DNA of 64,000 bases, from contig NZ_JAVDUJ010000001.1 of assembly GCF_031456295.1 (NCBI RefSeq), forward strand, positions 1,969,042 to 2,033,041, written 5' to 3'. Positions within the stretch are counted from its first letter, which is position 1. Each line of letters opens with the position of its first letter. Below are positions 25,720 through 35,409 of the stretch, in pieces. Source of the stretch: Arcanobacterium_A hippocoleae. GTDB lineage: Bacteria > Actinomycetota > Actinomycetes > Actinomycetales > Actinomycetaceae. Below the pieces are notes generated by a model. The model made no database searches. It worked only from the letters and a program-made list of their open reading frames with translations, and was not told where the DNA came from. The translations under genes and the position numbers were made by a program.

Positions 25720-28482
25720 ATGGCTGATGAAAATCCATCAGTAGATGTAGTGTTGGAAGTCACGAACGAGGATAAACCCGTTAAGCGCACACGGCGGAAG
25801 AAGTCGGCACCAGAGCAAACCCCGGAAAATGAGTTCCAAAAACCGCCTGCAAAACGTACACGGCGGACAAAACGGCAAACATCAGCTCCAGTTGAAACCG
25901 CTGCAGCAAATACGCCGGCCCAGGATCTACCCGTCGGTACAACTGATGCACATCCGGTAACGGCAGAAAAGAAGCCCGCAGTAAAAGCAAACCCGCGAAA
26001 GCGACGGGTGCAGAAGAGTGAAATGCGTGATAAAAGCGAAGTATCAGCAAGTGTTGCGCAATCTCTCGCAGAGCTCACGGCACAAGAACCAATGGATCTT
26101 TTCTCGGCGAAAGAAACTGCAGCGAGCAGCGGAGCAAATGTTGAAGCGAAAATGGCTCCGATGACGGCGCTATTATTCCAGGCTCCGGATGTGACTCGTG
26201 CAGTACGGGCACGCGCTACGAAAGTACAGCTGGAATCAGCTGCAAAAGATGCGGAAACAGCTACCGCAGCGCAGCCGAAAGATCAGCAAAAATCTGAGCC
26301 AGGAAGCGAAAGCCCGAAGCGCTCGCGGCGCGGAAGCCGTGGCGGGAAGCGCGGTGAAGTTAATGAGCAAGCTGAAGCACGAATTTCCCCTGCGGATGCT
26401 GTACTTGATGAAGTACAAGAGGAAGATCTGCAGAACTCTGAAACTGAAAGTAGTAAGCGGACACGTAAACGTGCGCGAGTGAAGGTGCAGCCAGAGGCAC
26501 GTGCGCACGGATCTGAAACGCTCGATAATGAGAAAAGCGATCCTGAGAATACTACTGTCCGGCGGCGACGACGACGTGGTGAGGGCGCTGCGGTTGATGC
26601 AGTCACGGCCCCCAAAGGTTCCACCCGTCTGGAAGCAAAGCGGCAGCGCCGGAAAGAAGGCCGGGAGGCTGGAAGGCGGCGTCATTCGATTTCTGAATCG
26701 GAGTTTTTGGCACGGCGTGAATCGGTAAACCGTGAAATGCTGGTACGTGAGCGCGATGGGCTAAATCAAATTGCAGTTTTGGAAGACGGCATTTTGGTAG
26801 AGCATTACGTGGCTCGCCATACCCAAATATCGATGGTCGGTAATGTCTATCTTGGACGGGTGCAAAATGTATTACCGTCAATGGAAGCTGCTTTTGTGGA
26901 TATTGGTAAAGGGCGAAATGCTGTGCTTTATTCTGGCGAAGTCAATTGGGATGCTGCCGGGATGGAGGGGAAGCCGCGCAAGATTGAAGATGCTTTGAAA
27001 TCCGGTGACACTGTACTCGTGCAGGTCACGAAAGATCCAATTGGGCATAAAGGTGCGCGTCTTACCGGGCAAATAACTCTTGCTGGGCGCCATCTTGTGC
27101 TCGTGCCTAATGGTACGATGACGGGTATTTCGCGGAAACTGCCAGAATCTGAGCGGATGCGGTTGAAGAAGATCCTGAAGCAGGTTGTGCCAAGCGAACA
27201 TGGTGTGATCGTGCGGACAGCTGCTGAAGGGGCTAGTGAAGAGCAACTTGTTGGCGATGTACAACGGCTGATCAAATCCTGGAAAGATATCGATGCGAAG
27301 TCGAAGAGTACGAAGAATGCACCGTCGCTGTTGAAAGGGGAACCGGAACTGGCAGTGCGGGTGGTGCGCGATGTCTTTAACGAAGATTTCAATGTGCTGA
27401 AAGTACAAGGAGAAAACTCGTGGGAGACGATTTCGAGCTATGTGCATGATCTTTCACCAGAATTGGAAGATCGTGTCGCAAAGTGGGAGCACGATTCGGA
27501 TATCTTTGCGCAAAACCGTGTGGATGAACAATTGCAAAAAGCTTTTGATCGAAAGGTGTTTCTGCCTTCTGGCGGCTCGCTTGTGATTGATCGTACTGAA
27601 GCGATGACAGTGATTGATGTGAATACTGGAAAATTTACTGGCGCATCAGGTGGTACGCTCGAAGAAACGGTGACGAAAAACAATCTTGAAGCTGCGGAAG
27701 AAATTGTGCGGCAGCTGCGTTTGCGTGATATCGGTGGAATAGTCGTTATTGATTTCATTGATATGGTGCTTGAAGCGAATCGTGATTTAGTGTTGCGGCG
27801 GCTGATCGAATGTCTCGGTCGAGATCGTACACGGCATCAAGTGGCGGAAGTTACTTCTCTTGGGCTGGTCCAAATGACACGCAAGCGAGTCGGGCAAGGC
27901 TTAGTGGAAGCGTTCTCTACTACCTGTGAAGCATGTGAAGGGCGTGGTTATATCAGTCATGATCATCCTGTAGAAAAGGATGAAGTTGATGAAGATTCTG
28001 ATCCCCGGCAGTATCAGCGGCGGCGTAATGAGAAAGTGAAGCCGCAGCTGGTCGATCAGGAAGCGGAAGAGAAGCATGCTGAAGTCAAGGCTGCGTTGGC
28101 AAATATTGCTGCGGCGGCTGCGTTGAAGCATGAGGAGACACTAAATTCAGCCGATACTGCACAAGCCGAGGAAAAATCCGAGATACAAGAGAATCGGAAT
28201 GCGGTTAAAGAAAATCGGATGAATCGAGTGAAGCGGCGGAAAACTGCTCAGGAGCAGCGCGGAGCGGCTGAGGTTGCGCGATCCGAAAATTTGCAAGCGG
28301 CTATGGAAACGGAAGCAAAAGCTGGATCGAAAGATGAACCCGAAACGCAAGCTGCAGAAAAAGCAAAGATGAAAACTGGTAGTAAACGACGTCGTGTTTC
28401 TTCAACTGGCACGATCACCCCGGCAAGCTCTGCTTCTTTTGCAATAATGAGTTTTCCGGCAGTGAAGAAGGACGAGCAATAA
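25720..28482 (+). CDS. rne: Ribonuclease E/G
   Basis: Endoribonuclease of mRNA decay and rRNA/tRNA processing. The 920 residues consist of a disordered Lys/Arg/Glu-rich N-terminal extension of about 330 residues, an S1 domain (NVYLGRVQNVLPSMEAAFVD), the RNase H-like and DNase I-like catalytic core with VIDVNTGKFTGASGGTLEET and IVVIDFIDM, the Zn-link CEAC, and a charged C-terminal tail. Extensions on both sides of the core are normal in actinobacteria. The ATG chosen follows GAGGAG by about 7 nt; a start nine codons earlier lacks a binding site. rplU-rpmA-obg follow. Confidence 0.94.
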   Translation: MADENPSVDVVLEVTNEDKPVKRTRRKKSAPEQTPENEFQKPPAKRTRRTKRQTSAPVETAAANTPAQDLPVGTTDAHPVTAEKKPAVKANPRKRRVQKSEMRDKSEVSASVAQSLAELTAQEPMDLFSAKETAASSGANVEAKMAPMTALLFQAPDVTRAVRARATKVQLESAAKDAETATAAQPKDQQKSEPGSESPKRSRRGSRGGKRGEVNEQAEARISPADAVLDEVQEEDLQNSETESSKRTRKRARVKVQPEARAHGSETLDNEKSDPENTTVRRRRRRGEGAAVDAVTAPKGSTRLEAKRQRRKEGREAGRRRHSISESEFLARRESVNREMLVRERDGLNQIAVLEDGILVEHYVARHTQISMVGNVYLGRVQNVLPSMEAAFVDIGKGRNAVLYSGEVNWDAAGMEGKPRKIEDALKSGDTVLVQVTKDPIGHKGARLTGQITLAGRHLVLVPNGTMTGISRKLPESERMRLKKILKQVVPSEHGVIVRTAAEGASEEQLVGDVQRLIKSWKDIDAKSKSTKNAPSLLKGEPELAVRVVRDVFNEDFNVLKVQGENSWETISSYVHDLSPELEDRVAKWEHDSDIFAQNRVDEQLQKAFDRKVFLPSGGSLVIDRTEAMTVIDVNTGKFTGASGGTLEETVTKNNLEAAEEIVRQLRLRDIGGIVVIDFIDMVLEANRDLVLRRLIECLGRDRTRHQVAEVTSLGLVQMTRKRVGQGLVEAFSTTCEACEGRGYISHDHPVEKDEVDEDSDPRQYQRRRNEKVKPQLVDQEAEEKHAEVKAALANIAAAAALKHEETLNSADTAQAEEKSEIQENRNAVKENRMNRVKRRKTAQEQRGAAEVARSENLQAAMETEAKAGSKDEPETQAAEKAKMKTGSKRRRVSSTGTITPASSASFAIMSFPAVKKDEQ

Positions 28483-28733
28483 GTGGCAGGAGATGCAACA
28501 CGCCTGGTTTTTAATTTTGGCGGTGTTGCGCTAAGCTAGAAAAGTTGCAAATCCGATTCTGCAAAAAGTCTCTGATAACTTTGATTGTGGCGATAATCGC
28601 GCCATTTGAAGTTGTTTCAGAGGATTTGTTTGCAGTAGGGTTACATCTGGGTGCGTGCGTTGTCGCGTACCAAAAGTTTTTCAGTGCAGTTGCATCAGGT
28701 AACTGCAACCGTATCGACAGAGATGAGCAGAAC

Positions 28734-29039
28734 GTGGTTTACGCGATTGTAAAGGTAGGCGGCCGCCAGGAAAAGGTATCCGTTGATTCCGTCATCGTTG
28801 TGAATAAGATGGCAGGCGAAGCAGGCGATAAGGTCGAGCTAGAGCCAATCATGCTCGTCGACGGTGACAAGGTCACCACTGCCGCCGATGGTATTTCCGC
28901 TAAGGTCACTGCTGAGATTGTTCGCGATGAAAAAGGTCCAAAGATCAACATCGTTAAGTACAAGAACAAGACCGGCTACCGCAAGCGCCAGGGTCATCGC
29001 CAGAAGTTGACCCGCCTAAAGGTCACCGGCATTAAGTGA
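28734..29039 (+). CDS. rplU: 50S ribosomal protein L21
   Basis: L21 binds 23S rRNA with L20. The GTG start gives VYAIVKVGGRQEKVSVD after the initiator, the standard beginning, and 101 residues; longer in-frame readings add 63 unrelated residues. The C-terminus has GYRKRQGHRQKLTRLKVTGI as expected. Codons are more C-ending than in neighbouring genes, as for highly expressed genes. The 251-bp upstream region should contain the promoter of the rplU-rpmA unit. Confidence 0.96.
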   Translation: MVYAIVKVGGRQEKVSVDSVIVVNKMAGEAGDKVELEPIMLVDGDKVTTAADGISAKVTAEIVRDEKGPKINIVKYKNKTGYRKRQGHRQKLTRLKVTGIK

Positions 29040-29108
29040 TCTGGAATCCGTAAGGATCATCCGTTCAACGAGCTTCTAAGATAATTTCAAGAGAGCAGGT
29101 CAAGGAAA

Positions 29109-29366
29109 ATGGCACATAAGAAGGGCGCCAGCTCCACCAGCAATGGTCGCGATTCTAATGCGCAGCGACTCGGTGTGAAGCGCTTCGGCGGTCAGTTCGT
29201 AAATGCAGGCGAGATTCTTGTTCGTCAGCGTGGTACACACTTCCACCCAGGCGTTAACGTCGGTCGTGGCAAGGACGATACCCTCTTCGCACTCGCAGAA
29301 GGTACCGTAGAATTCGGTATGCGTCGCGATCGCAAAGTTGTGAACGTCGTGCTGGCAGACGCATAA
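29109..29366 (+). CDS. rpmA: 50S ribosomal protein L27
   Basis: L27 reaches the peptidyl-transferase centre with its N-terminal tail. The 85 residues begin MAHKKGASSTSNGRDSNAQR, so the tail starts directly at the functional Ala-His and has no cleavable extension of the Firmicutes type. AAGGAAA precedes the ATG. It lies 69 bp after rplU, and a terminator follows, so the pair forms its own unit ahead of obg. Confidence 0.97.
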   Translation: MAHKKGASSTSNGRDSNAQRLGVKRFGGQFVNAGEILVRQRGTHFHPGVNVGRGKDDTLFALAEGTVEFGMRRDRKVVNVVLADA

Positions 29367-29394
29367 GCGAGAAATCGTAGCGCAAAATTCTTTC

Positions 29395-29423
29395 AGGGGT
29401 GGGGAGCTAGGCTCTCCGCCCCT
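29395..29423 (+). terminator. Intrinsic terminator after rpmA
   Basis: A 13-bp stem with two G-U pairs (AGGGGTGGGGAGC against GCTCTCCGCCCCT, 3-nt loop) followed by AGTATTTTATT. It lies 28 bp after the rpmA stop. Confidence 0.85.
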
Positions 29424-29537
29424 AGTATTTTATTCTGCTGTTTAGAAAAACTAGCACAGCAAATGAATCGACTGGATTGAGTTTCCTGCACATAGATTTT
29501 CCCGAAACTAGAGTTTTTAACTGATAAAGAGACGGAT

Positions 29538-31061
29538 ATGGCAAATTTTGTAGATCGCGTGACGATACACTTGCAAGCAGGCAAGGGTGGTAATGGTGTG
29601 GCCTCTGTGCGACGGGAAAAATTTAAGCCGCTTGGCGGGCCTGATGGTGCAAATGGCGGGCACGGTGGCGATATTATTTTACGTGTGGATGGGCAAGAGA
29701 CTACGCTTTTGCATCTGCATCATTCTCCGCATTTACGTGCAGAAAATGGCGGGCAGGGAGCTGGTGATTTGCGGCATGGGAAACGCGGTGAAAATCTGAT
29801 CGTGAGTGTGCCTTCCGGTACGGTAGTAAAAGACGCTGATGGAAATGTGCTTGCTGATTTAGTGGGTCTGGGAGCTGAGTATCTGGCTGCCGAAGGCGGG
29901 CAGGGCGGTTTAGGTAACGCGGCGCTTGCTACTCCGAAACGGCGTGCACCTGGCTTTGCTCTTTTGGGTGATGAAGGCGAGCAGCGGGATCTGATTTTAG
30001 AGCTGAAATCGGTAGCAGATGTGGCGCTTGTCGGATTTCCATCTGCCGGGAAATCGTCTTTGATTGCCGCGATGAGCGCGGCCCGCCCAAAGATTGCCGA
30101 TTATCCATTCACTACACTCGTTCCGAACCTTGGCGTAGTAGAAGCTGAGCAGTTCCGCTTCACGATGGCTGATGTTCCTGGTTTGATCCCGGGGGCATCA
30201 ACAGGAAAGGGGCTGGGGCTTGAGTTTTTGCGGCATATTGAGCGATGTGCCACGATCGTGCACGTGCTTGACTGTGCAACGCTTGAGCCTGGCCGTGATC
30301 CGCTCAGCGATCTCGATACGATTGAAGCTGAGCTGGCGGCTTATGCGCAGCAAATTCCGCCGATGGAAGGGCAAATTCCATTAATGGATCGCCCGCGAGT
30401 AGTGGTCCTGAATAAGACGGATCTGCCGCAGGCACGTGAACTTGCTGAATTTGTGATCGCTGATTTGAAGTCACGGCGTTTGCCGGTATTTATTGTATCG
30501 GCTGTGAGCCGCGAAGGTTTGCGTGATCTTGCCTTTGGATTAGGGAAAGTTGTGCAGACAGTACGTGAACGTGAATTAGATCTGGCAAATACCCAGCAAC
30601 GGCAGGTGATTCGTCCGCTTGCGAAGCGCCAGGGAAGTTCATTTACAATCACGAGACGCCAACGTGGCGAAGAGATTTTTTTCCAGATTCGTGGAATAAA
30701 GGCTGAACGTTGGGTTCGGCAAACTGATTTTTCTAATGATGAAGCAGTAGGTTATCTTGCGGATAAGCTCAATACTTTGGGGATTGAAAAGGAATTGCTG
30801 CGTGCAGGGGCGCGTGCTGGCGATATGGTGGTGATTGGGCCGGAAGAAGGCGGAATGATTTTTGATTGGGAGCCGACTATGGCAACCGGTGCGGAATTAC
30901 TCGGTCCACGCGGTACAGATTTGCGTTTCAATCAATCTACACGTGCCACACGTAAAGAACGCAAAGCTGAATATTACGAAAATATGGATGCGAAAGAAGC
31001 TGCCCGGCAGGAGCTATGGCAAGAGCGTCAAGCTGGGCATTGGATCGATCCGGAAGCTTAA
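29538..31061 (+). CDS. obg: GTPase Obg
   Basis: Obg/CgtA binds the 50S subunit and links ribosome assembly to growth and stress. The 507 residues show the Gly-rich Obg fold (HLQAGKGGNGVASVRREKF, GPDGANGGHGGD), the G domain with GFPSAGKSSL, TTLVPNLG, DVPGLIPGAS and NKTD, and a C-terminal OCT domain of the actinobacterial kind (IKAERWVRQTDFSNDEA) plus a charged tail. It follows the rpmA terminator. proB and proA, its usual downstream neighbours, are missing here. Confidence 0.96.
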   Translation: MANFVDRVTIHLQAGKGGNGVASVRREKFKPLGGPDGANGGHGGDIILRVDGQETTLLHLHHSPHLRAENGGQGAGDLRHGKRGENLIVSVPSGTVVKDADGNVLADLVGLGAEYLAAEGGQGGLGNAALATPKRRAPGFALLGDEGEQRDLILELKSVADVALVGFPSAGKSSLIAAMSAARPKIADYPFTTLVPNLGVVEAEQFRFTMADVPGLIPGASTGKGLGLEFLRHIERCATIVHVLDCATLEPGRDPLSDLDTIEAELAAYAQQIPPMEGQIPLMDRPRVVVLNKTDLPQARELAEFVIADLKSRRLPVFIVSAVSREGLRDLAFGLGKVVQTVRERELDLANTQQRQVIRPLAKRQGSSFTITRRQRGEEIFFQIRGIKAERWVRQTDFSNDEAVGYLADKLNTLGIEKELLRAGARAGDMVVIGPEEGGMIFDWEPTMATGAELLGPRGTDLRFNQSTRATRKERKAEYYENMDAKEAARQELWQERQAGHWIDPEA

Positions 31062-31181
31062 GTGCGCAGATAGGTGTGCAGATCAATAATTTTGCATCCG
31101 GTTCTGACATCGCTTACCGTTGAATAAATAATTGTTGAAAATTAATTTGTATTTGCATCACCTGCCGAGGGGAAAGGTGCT

Positions 31182-32171
31182 ATGACGATTGAAATCGCTG
31201 CTTCACGCAAGGCGCTCACTGAATCCGGTCCGCTAGATTATGATGATCCATCGCAGCTTCCAGATTTTTATACAACTGCTACGCTCGGTTTTGATTTATC
31301 CGGGCTGGGAGCTCGTCCGACCGAAATACCAGGTGAGTACGGGCCGGAAATGGCTGTTAGTGCATTGAATTTTCCGTTACTGGTTGCTTCAGTAAACGCA
31401 GCATTTCAAGGTGGGATCGACTATATCCAGTTGAATCATAATTTTCAGATGTATGGTGGCGAAGCCGCTGCTGCTTTTCATCAATCGGCTTTGCTTGACG
31501 GAGTAAAGACGGCAGAAAAAATTGCGGAAATGGTTCCAGCTGGTGGATTAAATATTGAGGTTCCGCTTGATCTTGAACTTGGTTTACCTGCCATAAAGGG
31601 GTTTCTTGCTGATTTTTCCGGTAAAAAATCTATTTCAGTGGGGATTCGTGAGCCTGCTGATATTGAGTTACTTGCACGTTTTTCGCAAGCTGCCAAGGAA
31701 AATAATCTAAAAATTGTGGCGATTTGTGCGGATTTACAGTTTTTGACTGATCACGCAGCGAAAATTGCCGGGCTTGTAGACAGTGTGCAATTGCGTGCCG
31801 GTACGATCGCGCAGGCTCGTGAAATGCGTTTTTGCTTTCATGAACTAGGGAAAACTGCGGGGCGTAAAATTAAGCTGGTAGTAGAGCTGGGGATTGTTAT
31901 TTCTGCCACGGTGCAATCGGCTACGGAGCGTGCGGCACTAATTAGCGAGCTCTCGCATTCTCCGCTATTTGACGGGATCGCGAATTCGGTTGGCACCGTC
32001 TACGATGTAGCGGATCAGATTGAAAAATGGGTGGGCAGTGGCGCTGCTGATGGGATTCTCTTTGTGCCTGCATCCCTACCGACGGATCTTGCTTCCGTAC
32101 TGAAGGGGGTAGTGCCGTTAATGCGGGAACGTGCAAAGTTAGATGTGCCAATTAGTTTTACTGAATCTTGA
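31182..32171 (+). CDS. Luciferase-like flavin oxidoreductase family protein (divergent)
   Basis: A 329-residue protein with a TIM-barrel pattern. The C-terminal GAADGILFVPASLPTDLASV followed by VVPLMRERA is the LLM-class motif (compare DGF-x-L-x-P-x-x-P ... VPxLQRRG). The N-terminal half is unusual: LGFDLSGLGARPTEIPGEYG and a segment on the barrel's second strand replace the typical FMN-contact sequence. It may be a flavin oxidoreductase with an altered substrate or a derivative without flavin. The start follows GAGGGGAAAGGT. It occupies the place where proBA often lie in actinobacteria, between obg and nadD. Confidence 0.55.
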   Translation: MTIEIAASRKALTESGPLDYDDPSQLPDFYTTATLGFDLSGLGARPTEIPGEYGPEMAVSALNFPLLVASVNAAFQGGIDYIQLNHNFQMYGGEAAAAFHQSALLDGVKTAEKIAEMVPAGGLNIEVPLDLELGLPAIKGFLADFSGKKSISVGIREPADIELLARFSQAAKENNLKIVAICADLQFLTDHAAKIAGLVDSVQLRAGTIAQAREMRFCFHELGKTAGRKIKLVVELGIVISATVQSATERAALISELSHSPLFDGIANSVGTVYDVADQIEKWVGSGAADGILFVPASLPTDLASVLKGVVPLMRERAKLDVPISFTES

Positions 32172-32271
32172 GAATTTGCCGAGGCTAATGAATTGCCAAT
32201 ACACAAGAACAGCAAACCGCTCCCTGCTTCACAGCTAAATCGCTAAATAAGCAGATGGGCAACTAAACGAA

Positions 32272-32313
32272 AGGAGTCTTTTGAGATAATCTAAGTTCTC
32301 TCAAAAGACTCCT
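32272..32313 (-). terminator. Terminator of trxA
   Basis: A perfect 15-bp stem (AGGAGTCTTTTGAGA and its complement, 12-nt loop) between two convergent genes. The T-rich tail (TTCGTTTAGTT) is on the minus strand, so it chiefly ends trxA. Confidence 0.8.
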
Positions 32314-32341
32314 GTTGCATCTTCATCGTGGATGCTCAGCT

Positions 32342-32698
32342 TTATGCATTCTTTGCAATTTCGGCATGTACCTGATTCATATCAATCTCTTGTGCCTGCT
32401 GAATTAAATCTTCAAGTGCCTTCTTATCGAGCGCGCCTGCACCTTCGTAGAGCTTCACGCCGTCACGGAAAACCATTAAAGTTGGGATGGACATAATGCT
32501 GTGAGCCTGCGCTAGTTCTACCTGTGCATCGGTATTTACTTTGCCAAATTTGATTTCTGGATGGCGCTGTGAAGCGTCTTCAAAGACTGGGGAGAACATT
32601 CGGCATGGCCCGCACCATGGAGCCCAGAAATCCAGTAATACTGTGCCCTCTTTGATTGTTTCGGCAAAATTCCCTTTGGTGATTTCGATGGTTGCCAT
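32342..32698 (-). CDS. trxA: Thioredoxin
   Basis: A cytoplasmic dithiol protein that reduces ribonucleotide reductase and other targets. The 118 residues carry the active site WCGPC at 28-32 in LLDFWAPWCGPCR, the conserved cis-Pro in MSIPTLMVFRDG, and a C-terminal extension of about ten residues beyond the usual thioredoxin. AAAGGAAC precedes the start. The gene is alone, convergent with the luciferase-like gene. Confidence 0.95.
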   Translation of the reverse strand: MATIEITKGNFAETIKEGTVLLDFWAPWCGPCRMFSPVFEDASQRHPEIKFGKVNTDAQVELAQAHSIMSIPTLMVFRDGVKLYEGAGALDKKALEDLIQQAQEIDMNQVHAEIAKNA

Positions 32699-32765
32699 AA
32701 AATGTTCCTTTCAAAAGATGGATTCAGAATAAAACCCGAGCATAGCCTTAAACGTAGCAAGTATT

Positions 32766-32987
32766 GTGCTTATTCCCGGAAAGATTGTGCTCAGAATGAA
32801 ATCAGTGTGCAGGAAAAAGTCATCACGTATCGATGATAATCCTAGTGTGGCTTTAGATTCGATTACAGCTAAAATATGCGATGAGGTTGACTCAATGAAA
32901 TCAGCTTGGAAGAATCTCTACAGACTCCTTCGCTGCGATAGTGAAAAGAATGAAGAGATGTTTTCCGGTGAAGTTGTAGATCAATAA
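32766..32987 (+). CDS. Possible small hypothetical protein upstream of nadD
   Basis: A 73-codon frame from GTG, or 63 codons from an internal ATG, that ends 19 bp before nadD in the same direction. The composition is mixed and charged with no motif I recognise, and no clear ribosome binding site is seen. It fills most of an otherwise empty 308-bp gap between trxA and nadD. It may simply be the nadD leader. Confidence 0.22.
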   Translation: MLIPGKIVLRMKSVCRKKSSRIDDNPSVALDSITAKICDEVDSMKSAWKNLYRLLRCDSEKNEEMFSGEVVDQ

Positions 32988-33006
32988 AGTGTGAAAGAGG
33001 CAGCTG

Positions 33007-33663
33007 ATGGTAAATAAAATAAATGCTATGAGTGTACAGAAGCGCCGGAAAATCGGGATCATGGGCGGCACTTTCGATCCGATCCATCATGGGCATCTCG
33101 TGGCTGCTTCGGAAGTGCAATCTCATTTTGCGCTTGATGAAGTTATTTTTGTGCCTACTTCCACACAGCCTTTTAAGCAGGGACGGAAAGTATCTTTTGC
33201 TGAGCATCGCTATCTAATGACAGTGATTGCTACAGCGAATAATCCGCGTTTTTCGGTATCGCGTGTAGATATTGAGCGTGGTGGGATCACGTACACTATC
33301 GATACTCTCCGTGATTTACATGCGCAGTATCCTGAAGCAGAACTTTTCTTCATTACCGGCGCAGATGTCTTACCGCAGATTCTAACTTGGAAGGAACACG
33401 CAGAACTCTGGGAGCTGGCGCATTTTGTGGGTGTAAATCGTCCAGGGCATCGGCTTGATACTGAGGGGCTGCCAGAATCGAATTATACGTTAATAGAAGT
33501 GCCGGCAATGGCGATTTCTTCTACCGATATTCGTCAGCGCGCGCAAAGTAACCGTCCAGTGTGGTATCTCGTGCCAGACGGTGTGGTGCAGTATATCAAC
33601 AAATACGATTTATATAATTCTGATCAATCGAAAAGTGTTTCAATCGCGCCTGATTCGCTGTAG
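33007..33663 (+). CDS. nadD: Nicotinate-nucleotide adenylyltransferase
   Basis: NadD adenylates nicotinate mononucleotide in NAD synthesis. The 218 residues include GIMGGTFDPIHHGHLVAASE with the HxGH nucleotidyltransferase motif, ITGADVLPQILTWK, and the C-terminal ISSTDIRQRAQ. The start follows AGAGGCAGCTG. In actinobacteria nadD is regularly followed by a membrane protein and rsfS, as here. Confidence 0.95.
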   Translation: MVNKINAMSVQKRRKIGIMGGTFDPIHHGHLVAASEVQSHFALDEVIFVPTSTQPFKQGRKVSFAEHRYLMTVIATANNPRFSVSRVDIERGGITYTIDTLRDLHAQYPEAELFFITGADVLPQILTWKEHAELWELAHFVGVNRPGHRLDTEGLPESNYTLIEVPAMAISSTDIRQRAQSNRPVWYLVPDGVVQYINKYDLYNSDQSKSVSIAPDSL

Positions 33664-33860
33664 CTGAATGAAACAAGTGGCTGTTAGTGTGCTCAAGAAT
33701 CGTTTTTGTGAGCCAGAATCATGATTTGTCAGGATGGCATATTTGCTGTGATTTCCTGATTTAGCTGCGCAAGTTGCCAGATTTTGCTGCTCTTAGTTGC
33801 CAGTACGTAGGTTTCTTGAGGTAGAATTGATGATATCTGTCCATTTTGGAAGGAAAAGTA

Positions 33861-34754
33861 ATGAGTGAAACCCCGCGTCTCACGCGTAAGCAGTTGCGTG
33901 AAATGGGAAAGTTGGAGGCGAAGTCTCTAGACGCACCAGCGCTCACCGATACCCAGGAATTGCGGCTTCGCCGCCCGTCACGAAAAGAAATGCGGGAGGC
34001 TGAGCGTGCCGAACGTGAGCGCAATGAAGAGCTCACGTTGCAGCGCAATGCGAGTGCACAGGCTGATTCTGCCGCAGGTGTGGATCGATCCGCTGAAACG
34101 CAGCTGGCACGAAAATCAGTATTTGATCGTTTTGAAACTGAACCTGATGCAGTCTCTGCTGAGGTATTACCGGCGCATCAGCACGATTCGGTGATTTCCC
34201 AGGATCTGCTAATTGGGAAATTTTCCGATGAAGGTAATTCGCTGGAACAAAATACTAAGAGCGGTACTGGAGAGGATTTGCAGCAAGAATCTGGTGCCGT
34301 ACAAAATAGCGAATCAGATGAACCAGTGCTTGCGCAAGGGTCTTTGCGTGAGCAGTTATTTGCACGGATGCGTCAATCTGAGCAGGTAGAGGCGTTAGCC
34401 TCGGCGGGTGGAACGCAGGATACATCAGTGCAAGATGCGGATGTACAGATTGCTGAAGAAGCTGCCTCGGCCGTTGATTTAGCGAAGGAAAGCATTGAAA
34501 CTGGCGCTAGCATCACGGAGCATGAGAGTGACGTGAAAGCGCTTAGTTTGGGAGCTGCATCTTCAGCTGAAGGAACAGAGCTGGAAGTACAAGGCGGAGA
34601 AAATTCAAAGCGCACCTGGTTCATTTTCTTGATTCTTGCCATTATTGTGGCGCTAATCGGTTATCTTCTTGGCTCATGGATCAACTCTACTTTCTTTGCA
34701 GCAGGAGTTTTACCGCAAGAGATTGCTGCCTTGCAGTTGCCATTACTGTACTGA
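33861..34754 (+). CDS. Hypothetical single-span membrane protein between nadD and rsfS
   Basis: A 297-residue protein I cannot name. The first 75 residues are highly charged and rich in Arg, Lys and Glu (LTRKQLREMGKLEAK, then SRKEMREAERAERERNEE), the middle is acidic and low in complexity, and one transmembrane helix (WFIFLILAIIVALIGYLLGS) lies near residue 255 with a short tail. The N-terminus is therefore probably cytoplasmic. Proteins of this layout occur between nadD and rsfS in other Actinomycetaceae. AAGGAAAA sits 5 nt before the ATG; a start five codons earlier lacks one. Confidence 0.7.
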   Translation: MSETPRLTRKQLREMGKLEAKSLDAPALTDTQELRLRRPSRKEMREAERAERERNEELTLQRNASAQADSAAGVDRSAETQLARKSVFDRFETEPDAVSAEVLPAHQHDSVISQDLLIGKFSDEGNSLEQNTKSGTGEDLQQESGAVQNSESDEPVLAQGSLREQLFARMRQSEQVEALASAGGTQDTSVQDADVQIAEEAASAVDLAKESIETGASITEHESDVKALSLGAASSAEGTELEVQGGENSKRTWFIFLILAIIVALIGYLLGSWINSTFFAAGVLPQEIAALQLPLLY

Positions 34755-34905
34755 TAGTGATCAGTACATAAGAGGTGAGCGAAAATGGGCGGCATTGCGG
34801 CAAGTACAAGCTGTGTTTTCGGCTGCTGCTGGTGCCTGAATGCCGAGATCGATTTGCGTCGAGAACGATAGTGATAGTTTTTAGTTTTTAGTTGGAAGGT
34901 GTTTT

Positions 34906-35340
34906 GTGAGCGCAACCAAAACAGCAATTGAAATGACGATCACGGCAGCACGTGCCGCGTCAGAAATGAAGGCAACATCAATTGTTGCGATCGATGTGTC
35001 TGAGCGCTTGGTGCTCACAGATACATTTTTGGTACTGTCAGGTTCAAGTGAGCGGCAGGTGCGTTCAATTGTGGACGCAGTTGAAGAAGCCGTCGAAAAG
35101 AGTGGGCATCGCCGTCTGCGCCGTGAAGGCCTTGAGGGAGAAGCTCATTGGGTCTTGCTTGATTTTGGCGAGCTAATGGTACATGTGCAGCAAGATGAAG
35201 ATCGCGAATATTATGCGCTTGAAAAACTTTGGGGAGATTGCCCGGTAATTGAATTGCCTGATGATGTGACGGCTGATCCGGAGTATCGCGAATCCTCGAT
35301 GAGTGCGTATTTCGATTTTTCTGATTTAGGGAATAGCTGA
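34906..35340 (+). CDS. rsfS: Ribosome silencing factor RsfS
   Basis: RsfS binds L14 and blocks subunit joining under nutrient limitation. The 144 residues match the family throughout: SIVAIDVSERLVLTDTFLVL, SSERQVRSIVDAVEEAVEKS, EGEAHWVLLDFGELMVHVQQ and YALEKLWGDCPVIELP. Translation starts at GTG after GGAAGGTG. A histidine phosphatase gene follows after 69 bp, the common actinobacterial arrangement. Confidence 0.95.
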   Translation: MSATKTAIEMTITAARAASEMKATSIVAIDVSERLVLTDTFLVLSGSSERQVRSIVDAVEEAVEKSGHRRLRREGLEGEAHWVLLDFGELMVHVQQDEDREYYALEKLWGDCPVIELPDDVTADPEYRESSMSAYFDFSDLGNS

Positions 35341-35409
35341 TTTAAGTCTGCATGAACTCTGTGAGTCAATGAGTCTAAATAAGTATGCTGACGATGTGAG
35401 GGGAGTGCT

